From the NCBI GenBank assembly GCA_012032555.1, contig JAAUSR010000011.1, positions 45,789-109,788 of the forward strand: a DNA stretch of 64,000 nucleotides, given 5' to 3'. Made by a program: the position numbers and the translations under genes. This DNA comes from Thioploca sp. GTDB taxonomy: Bacteria; Pseudomonadota; Gammaproteobacteria; Beggiatoales; Beggiatoaceae. This document shows positions 1 through 10,376 of the stretch, in pieces. The notes under the pieces were generated by a model. The model did not search any database. It worked only from the letters and a program-made list of their open reading frames with translations, and had not been told where the DNA came from. The first letter of the stretch is position 1; each line of letters opens with the position of its first letter.

Positions 1-67
1 TACTTTACTATTTTTTATTCTAGTCTATCAACTTAGAAAATTCTAGTTAACTATTTGTAAAGATAAC

Positions 68-640
68 TTATTTTAAACAAGCTCGTACTGGAGCAAAAGA
101 GCGACGATGAAGAGGAGTGATACCTAATCGTTGAATCGCCTCCCGATGAGCACGAGTTGGATAACCTTTATGAGCAGCAAATCCGTAACCGGGATATAAA
201 TCCTCCATGGCGATCATTTCTTGATCACGGGTTACTTTGGCAATAATAGAAGCCGCACTGATAGCCGGTACGGTTTTATCTCCACCAACAATGGCTTGTA
301 CTGGACAACTTAATTGCGGACAATATTTACCATCAACTAGCGCATAATCAGGAACAATGGTTAACTGTGCCACGGCTCGCTGCATAGCCAGTAAACTCGC
401 TTGTAAAATATTTACTTTATCAATTTCTTCAACCTCGGCACGACCTAAAGCCCATGCTAAAGCGCGCTGATGAATTTGTTCAGCTAATTTAATTCGTCGC
501 TTTTCACTCAGTTGCTTGGAATCAGCTAACCCAATAATGGGTGAATTATCCGTTAAAATAACCGCAGCGGCTATGACCGGCCCTGCTAACGGCCCACGAC
601 CCACTTCGTCAATACCGGCTATATATATTTCATTTTTCAC
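68..640 (-). CDS. rnhB: Ribonuclease HII
   Basis: Cleaves the RNA strand of RNA-DNA hybrids and removes single misincorporated ribonucleotides. The 190-residue length is normal for the family. The N-terminal motif [14 protein letters not shown] carries the first acidic pair (D11, E12); further acidic residues fit the metal-binding set at D103 (ALVDGK) and D121 or D139 (KVTRD). The conserved C-terminal block [14 protein letters not shown] is present, so the gene looks intact. It stands alone here: the next gene upstream lies beyond a 440-base spacer, so the common lpxB-rnhB-dnaE arrangement cannot be seen. Confidence 0.96.
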   Translation of the reverse strand: MKNEIYIAGIDEVGRGPLAGPVIAAAVILTDNSPIIGLADSKQLSEKRRIKLAEQIHQRALAWALGRAEVEEIDKVNILQASLLAMQRAVAQLTIVPDYALVDGKYCPQLSCPVQAIVGGDKTVPAISAASIIAKVTRDQEMIAMEDLYPGYGFAAHKGYPTRAHREAIQRLGITPLHRRSFAPVRACLK

Positions 641-1084
641 GATAAGGTACTCTTGAAAATTATAAGATTTCTAATTCGGAGTGGGTCATTAGCGACGCAA
701 GCGTTAATGATAAGCAAAACCCATTGCGAGAAAAACATGGATTAGTGCCTGGAACTCGTTTGGTCAAATCGGAAGCCGCTTTGGAGGAAAATTCAGGCTT
801 GAACGCCGGAGACCTTATATGAATCTTAGTTTCTTGCTTTAGACTCCATCCCCACTCATCTTGCTAAACACTAGTGTCAACAGCTTACCCCGTTACACCA
901 CTTTGAATAGGTAGGGTGGGCATTGCCCACCCTACTTTCTACCGCATCCCTTCGTGTTGGCATGGAGGGGGTAGATAGTTACCACTTATCTTACACACAC
1001 GATTTGGAACAAGATTAACCTGATGTTAATTCTTTTAATCGGGTTCAGAAGTGAAAGTTGAACGTCTTCTCAGTGTCAGTTGAA
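641..1084. other. Intergenic spacer with palindromes
   Basis: No convincing gene. It holds an imperfect hairpin near 688-712 (CATTAGCG ... CGTTAATG arms) and a 25-base near-perfect palindrome at 911-935 of the GTAGGGTGGGC type, which recurs at 59364-59388. The rest is AT-rich. It separates rnhB from the downstream end of the sugar-transferase gene; both neighbours are on the minus strand, so part of it must hold the rnhB promoter. Confidence 0.6.
911..935. repeat. GTAG-type palindromic repeat (GGTGGGC family)
   Basis: The 25-base stretch is a palindrome except for its central base. It starts GTAGGGTGGGC and ends GCCCACCCTAC. A second copy lies at 59364-59388. It shares the GTAG foot with the GGCGGGAA and GTCGGCAA hairpin families elsewhere in the window. 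Confidence 0.75.
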
Positions 1085-2119
1085 TTAATCAATTAACGAA
1101 CTATCCGGGTTTCTTTCTAACCATCTAACTGAATAGATTATAAAAATATAAATTAACCCCCATGCTACTAATAAGAGCCATTGTATATAAATTGAAGAAT
1201 GTAATGCGAGCAACGCTGAAATACTACAAGCAACCATCAGTAAATATTCTAATAAAACTGTCCGTTTATGTCCCCAACCTAATTCTACTAACCGCTGATA
1301 ATAATGAGATTTATGCGCTAACCAAATCTTCTCACCCCTTAACATTCGTCGTAGTAAAGTAACGCTAGCATCCACAATAAAAGGTGAAAACAGCAACACC
1401 GCTATCCACAAAGGAAAGATACCTTCACGATTTCCCCATAAACTCAAAGCCGCCGCTAAAAATCCTAACGTGGAAGCGCCGGTATCGCCCATAAAAATCC
1501 GTGCTGGTGGAAAATTAAATAATAAAAAACCACCGCCGGCACTGGCTATGATCAAATTCAACGCCATAAACTCAGGTTGAGCAGCTAATTGACCGAATAT
1601 CGCTAAAGTACCAAAACCAATCACCGTCATACCTCCAGCAAAGCCGTCCATGCCATCCATGAAGTTGTACAAATTAATCATCCAAACAATAAAGAGGAGA
1701 GATATTCCCATTTGGAAAACTAGGGGCCATTGCCATTCGATTCCGGGCAAACTTAGTGCGATTAACTCAAATTCACCTGGCCATAACAACAGGTACGCCG
1801 CCAAAAAATGAACGACTAATCGTGACAATGCTGAGAGGTGATGACAATCATCAATAAATGAAATTGCCGCGATCAATAAACTACTTATGCCTAATTCCCA
1901 ACAGTAATGCGGTAGTGTTTTATAAAACTGAGTCATGAGCACCGTTGATAAAACAATCGCTATTAAAATAGCAATACCACCGGTAATTGGAATGGGATAA
2001 CTATGGAGAGAACGAGCATTTGGTGTATCCAGAATCGGCAAAATAGTGGTTGAACGGATGAAATAGCGCGTCAGTAGCGCCGAGATAGAAAAAGCCACTA
2101 CTGTTAAAGTAAAAACCAT
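1085..2119 (-). CDS. Undecaprenyl-phosphate sugar-1-phosphate transferase (WecA/WbpL-like)
   Basis: Polytopic membrane enzyme of the MraY/WecA family. It transfers a HexNAc-1-phosphate from a UDP-sugar to undecaprenyl phosphate, the first step of O-antigen or exopolysaccharide units. Visible family marks: many hydrophobic segments, the aspartate motif FIDDCHH, the NFMDGMDGFAGG loop, the FNFPPARIFMGDTGA loop and a C-terminal basic motif HKSHYYQRLVELGW. The 344 residues match the family. The gene follows the epimerase gene by 25 bases on the same strand, an arrangement like the wbpK-wbpL pair of Pseudomonas. The exact sugar cannot be read from the sequence. Confidence 0.9.
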   Translation of the reverse strand: MVFTLTVVAFSISALLTRYFIRSTTILPILDTPNARSLHSYPIPITGGIAILIAIVLSTVLMTQFYKTLPHYCWELGISSLLIAAISFIDDCHHLSALSRLVVHFLAAYLLLWPGEFELIALSLPGIEWQWPLVFQMGISLLFIVWMINLYNFMDGMDGFAGGMTVIGFGTLAIFGQLAAQPEFMALNLIIASAGGGFLLFNFPPARIFMGDTGASTLGFLAAALSLWGNREGIFPLWIAVLLFSPFIVDASVTLLRRMLRGEKIWLAHKSHYYQRLVELGWGHKRTVLLEYLLMVACSISALLALHSSIYIQWLLLVAWGLIYIFIIYSVRWLERNPDSSLID

Positions 2120-2144
2120 GTTATTTCTAATATTCCATGGTGTG

Positions 2145-3038
2145 TTATTTTAAAATGCCCATGTCGTTGTCGCTAAATTTTCGGGGACAATAACCAAAAT
2201 CATGGTGAGCAGTACTGTGGTCGAAACAGAGATCTTGATTCATTCGCGTTATCATGGCAGTCGATAAGTGAGCAAAAGTGGGTAACCAAGCCATACTATA
2301 AACTAGTAATTTAAAAGCTGGCAATGGAATTGAAAAAATATAGGGTTTCTTACCCAGTTGTTGAAAAATGGCTTCAACCATAGCGCGATAACTCAGGGTT
2401 TGTCCACCACTTAAATTATAAGCACGATTCACTGCTGTGAGAGAAAGAGCAGCTTGAATGCAAGCCGCTGCTAAATCATCCGCGTGAACTGGTTGCCGCA
2501 AGCCCTTCCCTTGGCCTAACAAAGGAAAAAAACCAAAGCGGCGAATAAATTGGGCAATAAAACTGACATTTTTATCTTGACCACACCCATAAATTAGAGT
2601 GGGACGAAATAATGTCCATTCCACCTGCTTGACTTGACACCAATTGATCAGCGACTGTTCTGCTTTAGTTAGCTGGGCAACAATCGCTCTTTCTTGCGGA
2701 TCGGTAGAAGTCCGTTTACTAAAACAACTAGTTGAACTAAAAGCAATAATTCTTTTGATAGCGGCTGGTTGAGCTAAACGTGCCAATCCGAATGGTAGTA
2801 AGGGTAACGGTGCTAAATGGAAAAGCAAATAAGGTTGAGAAGGAGAAATGGGTAGGGTAGTCACCTGCAAATCAAGTTGTTGCCAAGTGACCCCCCTTTG
2901 ATAAGGTTGTGGTTGTCGGCTGATAGCCGTGATAGTAAAACCAGCCATTTTCAGACGTGGTATTAAAAATCGACCAATTTGACTGCTGGCACCCGTTACT
3001 AAAGCATGAGTTTGAATAAAATCTGCTAACATCATCAT
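2145..3038 (-). CDS. NAD(P)-dependent nucleotide-sugar epimerase/dehydratase (WbpK/GalE-like)
   Basis: Extended short-chain dehydrogenase of 297 residues. The N-terminal Rossmann motif is VTGASSQIGRFL, with FSSTSCFSKR and FRPTLIYGCG further on. The classical YxxxK pair is not obvious: where many relatives have SSTSVYG this protein has SSTSCFS, so the catalytic tyrosine may be displaced or absent. The gene lies directly upstream of the sugar-1-phosphate transferase and is probably cotranscribed with it, so it likely prepares the UDP-sugar used by that enzyme. The triple ATG at the start (MMM) leaves the true start uncertain by one or two codons. Confidence 0.82.
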   Translation of the reverse strand: MMMLADFIQTHALVTGASSQIGRFLIPRLKMAGFTITAISRQPQPYQRGVTWQQLDLQVTTLPISPSQPYLLFHLAPLPLLPFGLARLAQPAAIKRIIAFSSTSCFSKRTSTDPQERAIVAQLTKAEQSLINWCQVKQVEWTLFRPTLIYGCGQDKNVSFIAQFIRRFGFFPLLGQGKGLRQPVHADDLAAACIQAALSLTAVNRAYNLSGGQTLSYRAMVEAIFQQLGKKPYIFSIPLPAFKLLVYSMAWLPTFAHLSTAMITRMNQDLCFDHSTAHHDFGYCPRKFSDNDMGILK

Positions 3039-3513
3039 TTATTGTTATCATGGTTAAAAAATATTCTTTATATAAAAATATTTTACCGGATAGCTTAGGG
3101 TAAAGTAACCGGAATTTGATAAATACGGCTAAGGTGAACTCGGTGAAGTGTAGCGGAATTGAGGAAAACGATTCTAAGGTAACTTGGATGAAATATATAG
3201 AATAATCAATGACATGATCGTAAGACGCCTTGGGGAAATTAGCGAGTTTGGACGGATTTCAACGCTTTTATTTAAGTCATCCTACCCCCAACAAACGTGC
3301 CGAGAGAATACAAACTCAACTTTTTTAGATTAAAAGTTTAATTGCTCGTATCCTTTCGACAATAACCATAAATAATAAACTCTTCCAGTGGCCAGATTTT
3401 TCTCTGTTTCGATGTTGTTCTTAGTTAATTGAAGAATCATAATGAATGAGAGGAATAGTACCTTCAATTGGTCAGATTGAAAGTTGAACCTCACCTCATC
3501 TTATTTTAGCACT
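3039..3513. other. Intergenic spacer, no gene seen
   Basis: AT-rich stretch of about 475 bases between the start of the epimerase gene and the end of the hemerythrin gene. It must hold the promoter of the epimerase-transferase pair. I see no ORF with family signature, no strong hairpin and no recognisable repeat. Confidence 0.5.
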
Positions 3514-3993
3514 TTAAAATATACCCTTAGAGTTAAGATAACGGCCTAATTCTTTATCTGAAACTAAAATGTGATCAAACAGCCAGTTAACCAGAAAACT
3601 CAATATTTTGAATGTTTGAACTTTGCCTTGATAAAAATCCGCTCTAAATTCCTGAATACGAAAAGTGAATTCATCATGTTGGCGTTTATGAATTTCGCTA
3701 AAGGGGTACTGATACTCTGTCATCAACATTTCTTCGGTGTTGAAATGGTAATGAGTGTAGTCAAGTAGTTCATCTAACACATTGCTTTGGATTCGATGAT
3801 CAAGTTGGGTTTCAACCACCGCACGCATTTTTCGGATCAACTTCATGAGATGCTGATGTTGTTCATCAATTTCATCAACATAAACGCTGTAGCGGTTATT
3901 CCACATAAAGGGTTTGAAACCCATTTTATTTTCTGGGTTCTTTAAGGTTATACCTGCTAACCTTTTATCCTCTGGTTTCATATCGTTTGTCAT
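3514..3993 (-). CDS. Bacteriohemerythrin
   Basis: Small cytoplasmic di-iron, oxygen-binding protein. The diagnostic ligand set is present in order: VDEIDEQHQHL, then HYHFNTEEMLM, then HKRQHDEF, then a late FDHILVSDKELG. The domain covers about residues 28-155 of 159. The first 25 or so residues are an extra hydrophilic tail. Such proteins store or deliver oxygen or sense it; in a microaerophilic sulfur oxidiser an oxygen-buffering role is plausible but is inference. No partner domain (MCP, GGDEF) is fused. Confidence 0.92.
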   Translation of the reverse strand: MTNDMKPEDKRLAGITLKNPENKMGFKPFMWNNRYSVYVDEIDEQHQHLMKLIRKMRAVVETQLDHRIQSNVLDELLDYTHYHFNTEEMLMTEYQYPFSEIHKRQHDEFTFRIQEFRADFYQGKVQTFKILSFLVNWLFDHILVSDKELGRYLNSKGIF

Positions 3994-4434
3994 ACCTTAT
4001 AACCTCATAATAAGTGAATGGGATATAAAATAGCTGATACTACAACCGGACAATATATACAAAATTTATTCCTATATAAAATAAGATTTAAAATCATGTT
4101 TTATTTCAATAGATTAAAACATCATTTCGATTATAGCTTCAATTTAAGGGTGTTGATTTTAAACACCTTAACCGGTTCATTTTAAATAGTACCTGTTCAT
4201 TTTCAACACCCGGCAATAATGTGGATTTAAGTTGGACCAGTCAATCCAAGCTAAATCGCCATAAGAGTGAAATCACTGCAACCACTCATCGCCAAATATC
4301 CAGTTTGGTGAAGTATTGACTTAAATGGATTAGCTTATTTAACTCAAATGAGTAGGGGGAAATTTAATCAGTTTTATAACCCTAAACCCAACTAAACAAG
4401 AAATATTAGGTTCAATTGATTGCTGAAATTGAAT
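3994..4434. other. Intergenic spacer with a small hairpin
   Basis: About 440 bases between hisC and the hemerythrin gene, AT-rich, including the hemerythrin promoter region. A short hairpin lies at about 4147-4168 (GGTGTT / AACACC arms). It is followed by two near-copies of a GTTCATTTT motif. Nothing coding is evident. Confidence 0.45.
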
Positions 4435-5504
4435 TTACAATAACGATTTTAATGCTTGTAAAAAGGCTTGATTTTCTCTTGATGTACCTATTGTCACCTG
4501 CAAACAATCTTCTAATAAGGGATGTCTACCATGGACACACTTAATCAAAATGCCTTTTTCTTGTAACTGCTTAGAAATGGTTTGGGCATGATCAACCCGA
4601 AATAAAATAAAATTAGCTTGACTAGGCCAAATCTGGATATTTTTCAAAGCACTTAATTGATCTAACAGTATTTCTCTATCTTCTTTAATCCGTTGAATTT
4701 GTTCTTTAAACATTGCATAGTGGCGAAGTGCGAAAGCAGCACTAACTTGAGTAAGAACATTAATATTATAAGGTTGCCGTACCTTTCAATTTGCGTTAAC
4801 CAATCTTGCGTTCCCGCCAATAAACCTAAACGCAAACCAGCTAAGCCTAACTTAGAAACCGTTCTCATAATAAGTAAATTAGGATATTGATCTAAACGTG
4901 ACATAAAGGTTCGATTACTAAAAGGAGCATAGGCTTCATCAATAACAACAACGCCCGGGGTAGTTTCTATAATCGCTTCGATGTCCTCAGTGGCAAACAA
5001 ATTACCGGTTGGATTATTAGGATAGGCTAAAAATACTAAAGTTGGTTGATAGGTTTCAATCGCTTCTAACATCGCATACATATCAAGGGTGAAACTATTT
5101 TCTTGTAAAGGTACACCCACATATTTCATTCCCACTACTTGCGCCAGATGACGATACATAATAAAGCTAGGTTCTGGAACTAATAATACCCGCCGTGGTC
5201 CATTTAAAGCCAAAATCAGCATTTGAATCAATTCATCTGAACCATTACCCAAAACCATTTCTACTCTATCAGGAATCTGCATAACGGTCCGTAGAATTGC
5301 TTTCAGTTTACGTGCTGATGAGTCGGGATATCGATTCAGTGCGGTTGTTTGTAAAATTTTCAGCCATTCTTCAATAAGAACGGCATCCCAACCATAAGGA
5401 TTTTCCATCGCATCCAGCTTGATAGCATTACTTGGCTCCGGAACATAATAAGCAGAAAGTTGTTGAATTTCAGGTCGTATCCAATTAGTAACAGATTTAC
5501 TCAT
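4435..5504 (-). CDS. hisC: Histidinol-phosphate aminotransferase, frameshifted
   Basis: PLP-dependent aminotransferase of histidine synthesis, converting imidazole-acetol phosphate to histidinol phosphate. The N-terminal part has GNGSDELIQ, YPNNPTGN and the PLP-lysine motif SKLGLAGLRLG (K218). The frame is lost after LTQIER: the next frame reads KVRQPYNINVLTQVSAAFALRHYAMFKEQI and runs to the proper C-terminus, stopping at 4435. One missing base at about 4782-4787 (an AAAGG run) explains it, and restoring it gives about 356 residues, the normal length. No other his genes are nearby. A sequencing error is more likely than a dead gene, since both halves are otherwise well conserved. Confidence 0.9.
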
Positions 5505-5691
5505 AACAATTTATAGCTCAATCAAGATAAAAAAGAAGATATTTTCTATTATTTCAGGTTGTTATTACTTAATATCTCATAACATAGATGATATTGTCCA
5601 TAATTTTAATAACTTAATTAGTTCATGATCAGAAAAATTTTTCTCTCATTAAGCCCGGAGTCAGGTATATTGATGAAGCTTAGAAATATAA

Positions 5692-8600
5692 CTAATTAAA
5701 TATCCAAACCACATAAGCCTGTTCCGAATTTTGTACCGCCCGATAAACATTAATTTTCACTTTGAAAACATAGCCATCAGCGTGTAACGCTTCCTGAGTC
5801 TTACTTAAATAATCACCACTATTACCATTTAAGAAATTGAAATACTCACGAATCGATAAATTCCGATTATCTCGTGGTATCATTAAAGTAAACTGGCGGT
5901 TCATTAAATCTTCACGACGGGTACCATAGAGTCTACCAAAAGCACGATTCATATAAACAAATTTAGCACCTTCATCAGTAATACAAATAGCAACATCAAT
6001 CTGATCACAAGCGGTATACAGTATCGAATGAGTAATCTCCGGAGATAATTGGTGCACTTTTCTAGTAACCGTAATATCCTCACCAATTAACCAATGCTTC
6101 CAGCCAGGAATGGGAAATTTTTCGGTATAATTGGACCAAGCAATGATTCTAACGTTACCGTCTTGGCAAGTCATTTCGGTTTCATAGGGCACCGATATTG
6201 AGTTCAGACAAATTTGGGTAGGTAAATTGTGCTGATTGGGTACTGACTGATATAATCGAGCGAACGAGTGAGGTGATTGCAGCATTTCCGCCGATTTATA
6301 TCCGGTGACCTTTTCACAATAAGAATTCCAATGGATAAGTTGACCTTGTTCATCATAAACATTGACCATCATCGGTAAATTTTGTACTAAGTGTTTTAGG
6401 CGATTTTCATGATGATGAATGATCTTTTGGTGGACAGTCATATCGATCCCAACTCCCCATATAGCCCAACCTTGGATTTTGATTTTATCAGAAAGCATAG
6501 ACCACATAATCTTTTTTTGAGTACCCGCTTTACAGGTTAAAATCATCGTGAAACGATGAAGTTGCCGGTGAGTTTGAATAACTTGTTGCCAAATTTGTAG
6601 TACTTTTTGGCGCACGGTCAAATCCGGATAGAGTAATTCCCAAGCGTGGGGATTATTAATAATTTCTTTAGCACGATAACCCGTTACTTGTTCACAATAG
6701 TGATTCCAAAAAACAATGTTAACTTGTTCATCTAGTGCACCAACCATAACCGGTAAATTTTCAATAATGAAGCGTAAATGCGTCGCATGTTCTTGTAACA
6801 CCGTATTAAAACTCGCTTCTTTATCCGGTTGATATGGTCGAGTTTGATCCAATTCCATTACTTCTTCACCAACACCAACGGTTAATAAGTCTGGCATCTC
6901 AACTTGGTTGATTAATGACCAAGCTACCGTTTTTTGCTGTCCTTGCTTACAAGTCAATTTCCAGAGCCAACGGTTATTTTCTGGATGGTTTTTCGACATA
7001 TATTGTGCCACTCGAAACAAATTGTCTCGATAAATCGTATCAGGATAAAGCTGTGTCCAAATATGAGGATTGTTAATCACTTCAGCAGCACTATATCCAG
7101 TTATTCGCTCACATTGTTGATTCCAAAAGACAATATTGTTATTCAAATCGATAGCAATGACCATAATCGGTAAATGTTCAATAGTCAAGCGGAAACAAGT
7201 TTCATTAGCTTGAATTGCTTGCTGATCTTCTCGTAAACGCTGTTCAGCCTGGACATAATTGGAAATATCAATAGCAAAGTGAATGACACCTAAAATATTG
7301 CTTGCCTTATCTCGATAAGGAATTTTATCTACTCGAAAAATACCTTTAGGTAGATGTTCTATTAAACCCAATTTAGCTTGACCGGTGTTCATCACTTCTA
7401 AGTCATCAGTATAATCTTGCTCAGCATACTCTGGTAATAACTCATGAAGAATCATACCTTCGAGTTTCTCCGGTTGAGTCCCCTCTCTTTCTGCAAAATA
7501 GCGATTAGCACGGATAATCCGATTTTCCTTATTTTTATAAATAATGGCTAAGGGAGCCGCATGAAAAATCGTTTGATATTGATGATGTTCATAACGGAGT
7601 ATGGCTTCTAAATATTGTTGTTCACTGGCATCATGCATTAAACCAAAACTGAATAAAATATGGCCTTTATCATCACGAATGACATCAAAACGTCCCCACA
7701 CTGGAAATTGCCGCTTGTCAATATCTAATACTTCTAAAATACCTTCCCAGGTTTTACCGGCTTGGAAACTGACTTTGATTTCGTGCTCAATCAGTTCTAA
7801 AGTTTCTGGCGTGCAATAATCACGGTGATTGTATTGACGAATATTTTTTAAACTATGTTTAAATAATTTGGCATGAGCGAAATTGGCATAAACTAATTGT
7901 CCTTCCGTGTTGCTAATGGAAATCGCTTCATGAGAAACTTCAACAATACGCTTAAATAAACGTAATTGTCCTTGGATTTTTTTGCGTTGGCTCATATCAA
8001 TTCCAACACAAAGCACATAAACAATTTGTTCATCATTCCCCATCACCGCACTGGCATGCCATTCAACAAGTAGTTGTTGCTCCGTTTTGGTGAGTAGGCA
8101 ATTTTCCAATAAAATACTTTTCTCCCGTTGCGAAAGTAAAGCACTCATACTTTCTGCAATAAGAGGGCGTTCAGCTTGAGGAAATAAGTTTTTATAGTCT
8201 TGGTTGATGATTTCTTCGAGAGGATAACCCAATACTTGTAAAAGAACTTCATTACATAAACTGATTTTACCGGATGGTGTAAAAGCAAGCAAAAAAACCG
8301 GTGCGGCTTGAATGAGTGCATTAGCAAAAGCTTCTGCCTTTTGTAAGGCGGTCTCAGCTTGCTTACGTGCCGTAATATCGCGTACCGTAGCACAGACTAA
8401 AGTATGATCTTTAAACGGATAACTTCCGGTGGAAATTTCCACTGGAAAAACCATACCATCTTGCTTTTTATGCCAATGTAACAGAATATGATAAAATTTG
8501 CGCTTACCAGCTAAGCGCAGATCAATTAAGCTTAAGGGGATATTATCAAGAATGTTTTCCATATTTAACTGCAACCATTCTTCACGGCTATAACCATATA

Positions 8601-9864
8601 AATTAGTTGCGGCCGGATTGACATCAAAAATTTGTAATGTATTGGAATCAAATACAATAATCGCATCCGATTCGGCTTCAAACAGCAGACGATAACGGGT
8701 TTCACTTTCAGTTAGGATTTGCGTGGCTTGTTTTTCTGAAGTGATATCACGAATAACGACCACAAAGTGAGTTTTAGCTTGCCACATCATTGATTCAGTT
8801 ATCATTTCTACTGGGAAGATGGTTTTATCTTGCTTTTTATGATAACTGGCTTGGGAAATACCTAATTCCAAATTAGCAAAATTAACATGGGTAGTAAAAA
8901 TATCATTTGCCACTAATTTTAAAAAAGTCTGACGCGTATAACCGTATAACTGCAAAGCACTAGGATTCGCATCAATAATCATCGCTTGGTTATCAATGAG
9001 TAAAATCGCATTGGGTTGTGCCAGGAAAATTTGCTCATATTTTTTACATTCAACTAAAGCCTCTTCAGTCCGTTTATGCGAAGTAATATCCGTAAAAATA
9101 ATTAATAAACGGGTAGCTTGACCGCTATTGTCACGTAAAACGACACCTTGGCTTTGAACCCAACGATAAGAACCTTCTTTATGTTGTAACCGATGGTTAT
9201 TATCATAAAGTGCAGCGGGATCTTCTAAACAATTTTTAACTTCTTTAATGACTTTATAATAATCGCTGGGATGAATATGGGAATACCAAACATTTTGGCT
9301 ATTTAAATCTTCATGAGAATAACCAAATAAGGTGTTCCAAAGCGGAGAATAAGTGATTTGATTAGTCATCAGATCCCAATCTAACCAACACTCTTGTTTG
9401 GCTCGTAAGGTTAATTCAAAAAAGGTTTGCAATTCTTGTAAACTGCTATCGAGTTGATTGATAACTTTATGTAGCGCTAGGTTTTCTTGTTGTAAATGAG
9501 TACAATTAGCTTGTAAATTCAATGGAATCTCTATTCCAACGACGTAAAAAGCAGATTCTGCGGCAACGCGACTCGCTTGCCACAAAATCTCTCGATAAGT
9601 ACTATCATAATGTAAAAACCGATTGGCAAAGGTCACTGATTCTGTCGTTTCATTGAGCTGATAAAGCGTCGCTTCAGTTAAGGCATAATTTTCCGGATGA
9701 ACTAAGTCCAAATAGGAACAATTGGGTAAATGGCTACTGTCATAACCCAAAGTCTTTTCCCATTCAGCATTAATCTGGCGAAAAGTACCATCAAAGCTAA
9801 TTACACAACATAAAGTTTTACAGTTAGAAAAAAAATGGGAATGGCTAAGATTGTTGATGTGCAT
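5692..9864 (-). CDS. Giant PAS-repeat protein (11 PAS domains, no output domain)
   Basis: 1390 residues made almost wholly of PAS/PAC modules, roughly at 18-115, 145-265, 275-380, 390-500, 512-628, 636-748, 762-870, 890-1000, 1030-1142, 1155-1268 and 1280-1390. PAC ends such as FTDITSHKR, RDITSEKQA and RDITARKQA mark several borders. Modules 8-10 are closely alike (NLP-MV, FWN, TGY, NPH), pointing to recent duplication. I find no histidine-kinase, GGDEF, EAL, MCP or HTH segment, no signal peptide and no membrane helix. The protein stops inside or just after the last PAS, and no matching output domain follows before hisC. It may act as a sensory adaptor for a separate kinase such as the hybrid at 13422-15905; ligands are unknown. 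Confidence 0.88.
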   Translation of the reverse strand: MHINNLSHSHFFSNCKTLCCVISFDGTFRQINAEWEKTLGYDSSHLPNCSYLDLVHPENYALTEATLYQLNETTESVTFANRFLHYDSTYREILWQASRVAAESAFYVVGIEIPLNLQANCTHLQQENLALHKVINQLDSSLQELQTFFELTLRAKQECWLDWDLMTNQITYSPLWNTLFGYSHEDLNSQNVWYSHIHPSDYYKVIKEVKNCLEDPAALYDNNHRLQHKEGSYRWVQSQGVVLRDNSGQATRLLIIFTDITSHKRTEEALVECKKYEQIFLAQPNAILLIDNQAMIIDANPSALQLYGYTRQTFLKLVANDIFTTHVNFANLELGISQASYHKKQDKTIFPVEMITESMMWQAKTHFVVVIRDITSEKQATQILTESETRYRLLFEAESDAIIVFDSNTLQIFDVNPAATNLYGYSREEWLQLNMENILDNIPLSLIDLRLAGKRKFYHILLHWHKKQDGMVFPVEISTGSYPFKDHTLVCATVRDITARKQAETALQKAEAFANALIQAAPVFLLAFTPSGKISLCNEVLLQVLGYPLEEIINQDYKNLFPQAERPLIAESMSALLSQREKSILLENCLLTKTEQQLLVEWHASAVMGNDEQIVYVLCVGIDMSQRKKIQGQLRLFKRIVEVSHEAISISNTEGQLVYANFAHAKLFKHSLKNIRQYNHRDYCTPETLELIEHEIKVSFQAGKTWEGILEVLDIDKRQFPVWGRFDVIRDDKGHILFSFGLMHDASEQQYLEAILRYEHHQYQTIFHAAPLAIIYKNKENRIIRANRYFAEREGTQPEKLEGMILHELLPEYAEQDYTDDLEVMNTGQAKLGLIEHLPKGIFRVDKIPYRDKASNILGVIHFAIDISNYVQAEQRLREDQQAIQANETCFRLTIEHLPIMVIAIDLNNNIVFWNQQCERITGYSAAEVINNPHIWTQLYPDTIYRDNLFRVAQYMSKNHPENNRWLWKLTCKQGQQKTVAWSLINQVEMPDLLTVGVGEEVMELDQTRPYQPDKEASFNTVLQEHATHLRFIIENLPVMVGALDEQVNIVFWNHYCEQVTGYRAKEIINNPHAWELLYPDLTVRQKVLQIWQQVIQTHRQLHRFTMILTCKAGTQKKIMWSMLSDKIKIQGWAIWGVGIDMTVHQKIIHHHENRLKHLVQNLPMMVNVYDEQGQLIHWNSYCEKVTGYKSAEMLQSPHSFARLYQSVPNQHNLPTQICLNSISVPYETEMTCQDGNVRIIAWSNYTEKFPIPGWKHWLIGEDITVTRKVHQLSPEITHSILYTACDQIDVAICITDEGAKFVYMNRAFGRLYGTRREDLMNRQFTLMIPRDNRNLSIREYFNFLNGNSGDYLSKTQEALHADGYVFKVKINVYRAVQNSEQAYVVWIFN

Positions 9865-10376
9865 GGCAATCTAATCTAATCTCTTTAATAATGAGTTGAC
9901 CTACTATTGATATTAATTTAGCCCATCTAACTCACTACTGACTAACTTGGGCTTAGATAAGTAGGAAAGAGATAACTGGGTTGTCGTTAATGATATAACT
10001 TACCCGCTTAAGTTAAGCGATATCTCACCAAAACCACTATTGGTGGAATACTGGCTTAACCTCAGTGCTATTTGAGTTAAGCTTTAAAGCAAGAGAGCGA
10101 ACACCTTTCCCTCTACTGACATAATTTGGGTAGGAAGAAGCCACTGGTTTGCCTTTAATTTAATAGCAGTGAGTTTTTACTCGCTTTCTCGAGCAAGCCG
10201 ATACTCCAACCACCCACTCATGTCCATTTCATCATGAGGTTAACGATATTTGATTTAAAAATTTAGGTTAAAATAAGACGAATTAAATAAAAATATATAC
10301 AATAATTTAACTTAACTATCAATCTCATTAAAGAAATTAAGCCCGTTCAATAGATCACTAACTGACAACTCAATCT
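9865..10376. promoter_or_regulatory. Divergent promoter region between PAS protein and parE
   Basis: This spacer of 512 bases separates two divergently read genes and so must hold both promoters. It is AT-rich. A loose inverted repeat (AGCCCA / TGGGCT) lies around 9921-9955. I could not fix -10/-35 boxes with confidence and see no ORF of interest. Confidence 0.5.

Noticed and set aside
4435..4713. Separate small aminotransferase gene
   Set aside because: It is the C-terminal part of hisC in the next frame; its ATG is an internal methionine (AMFKEQI).
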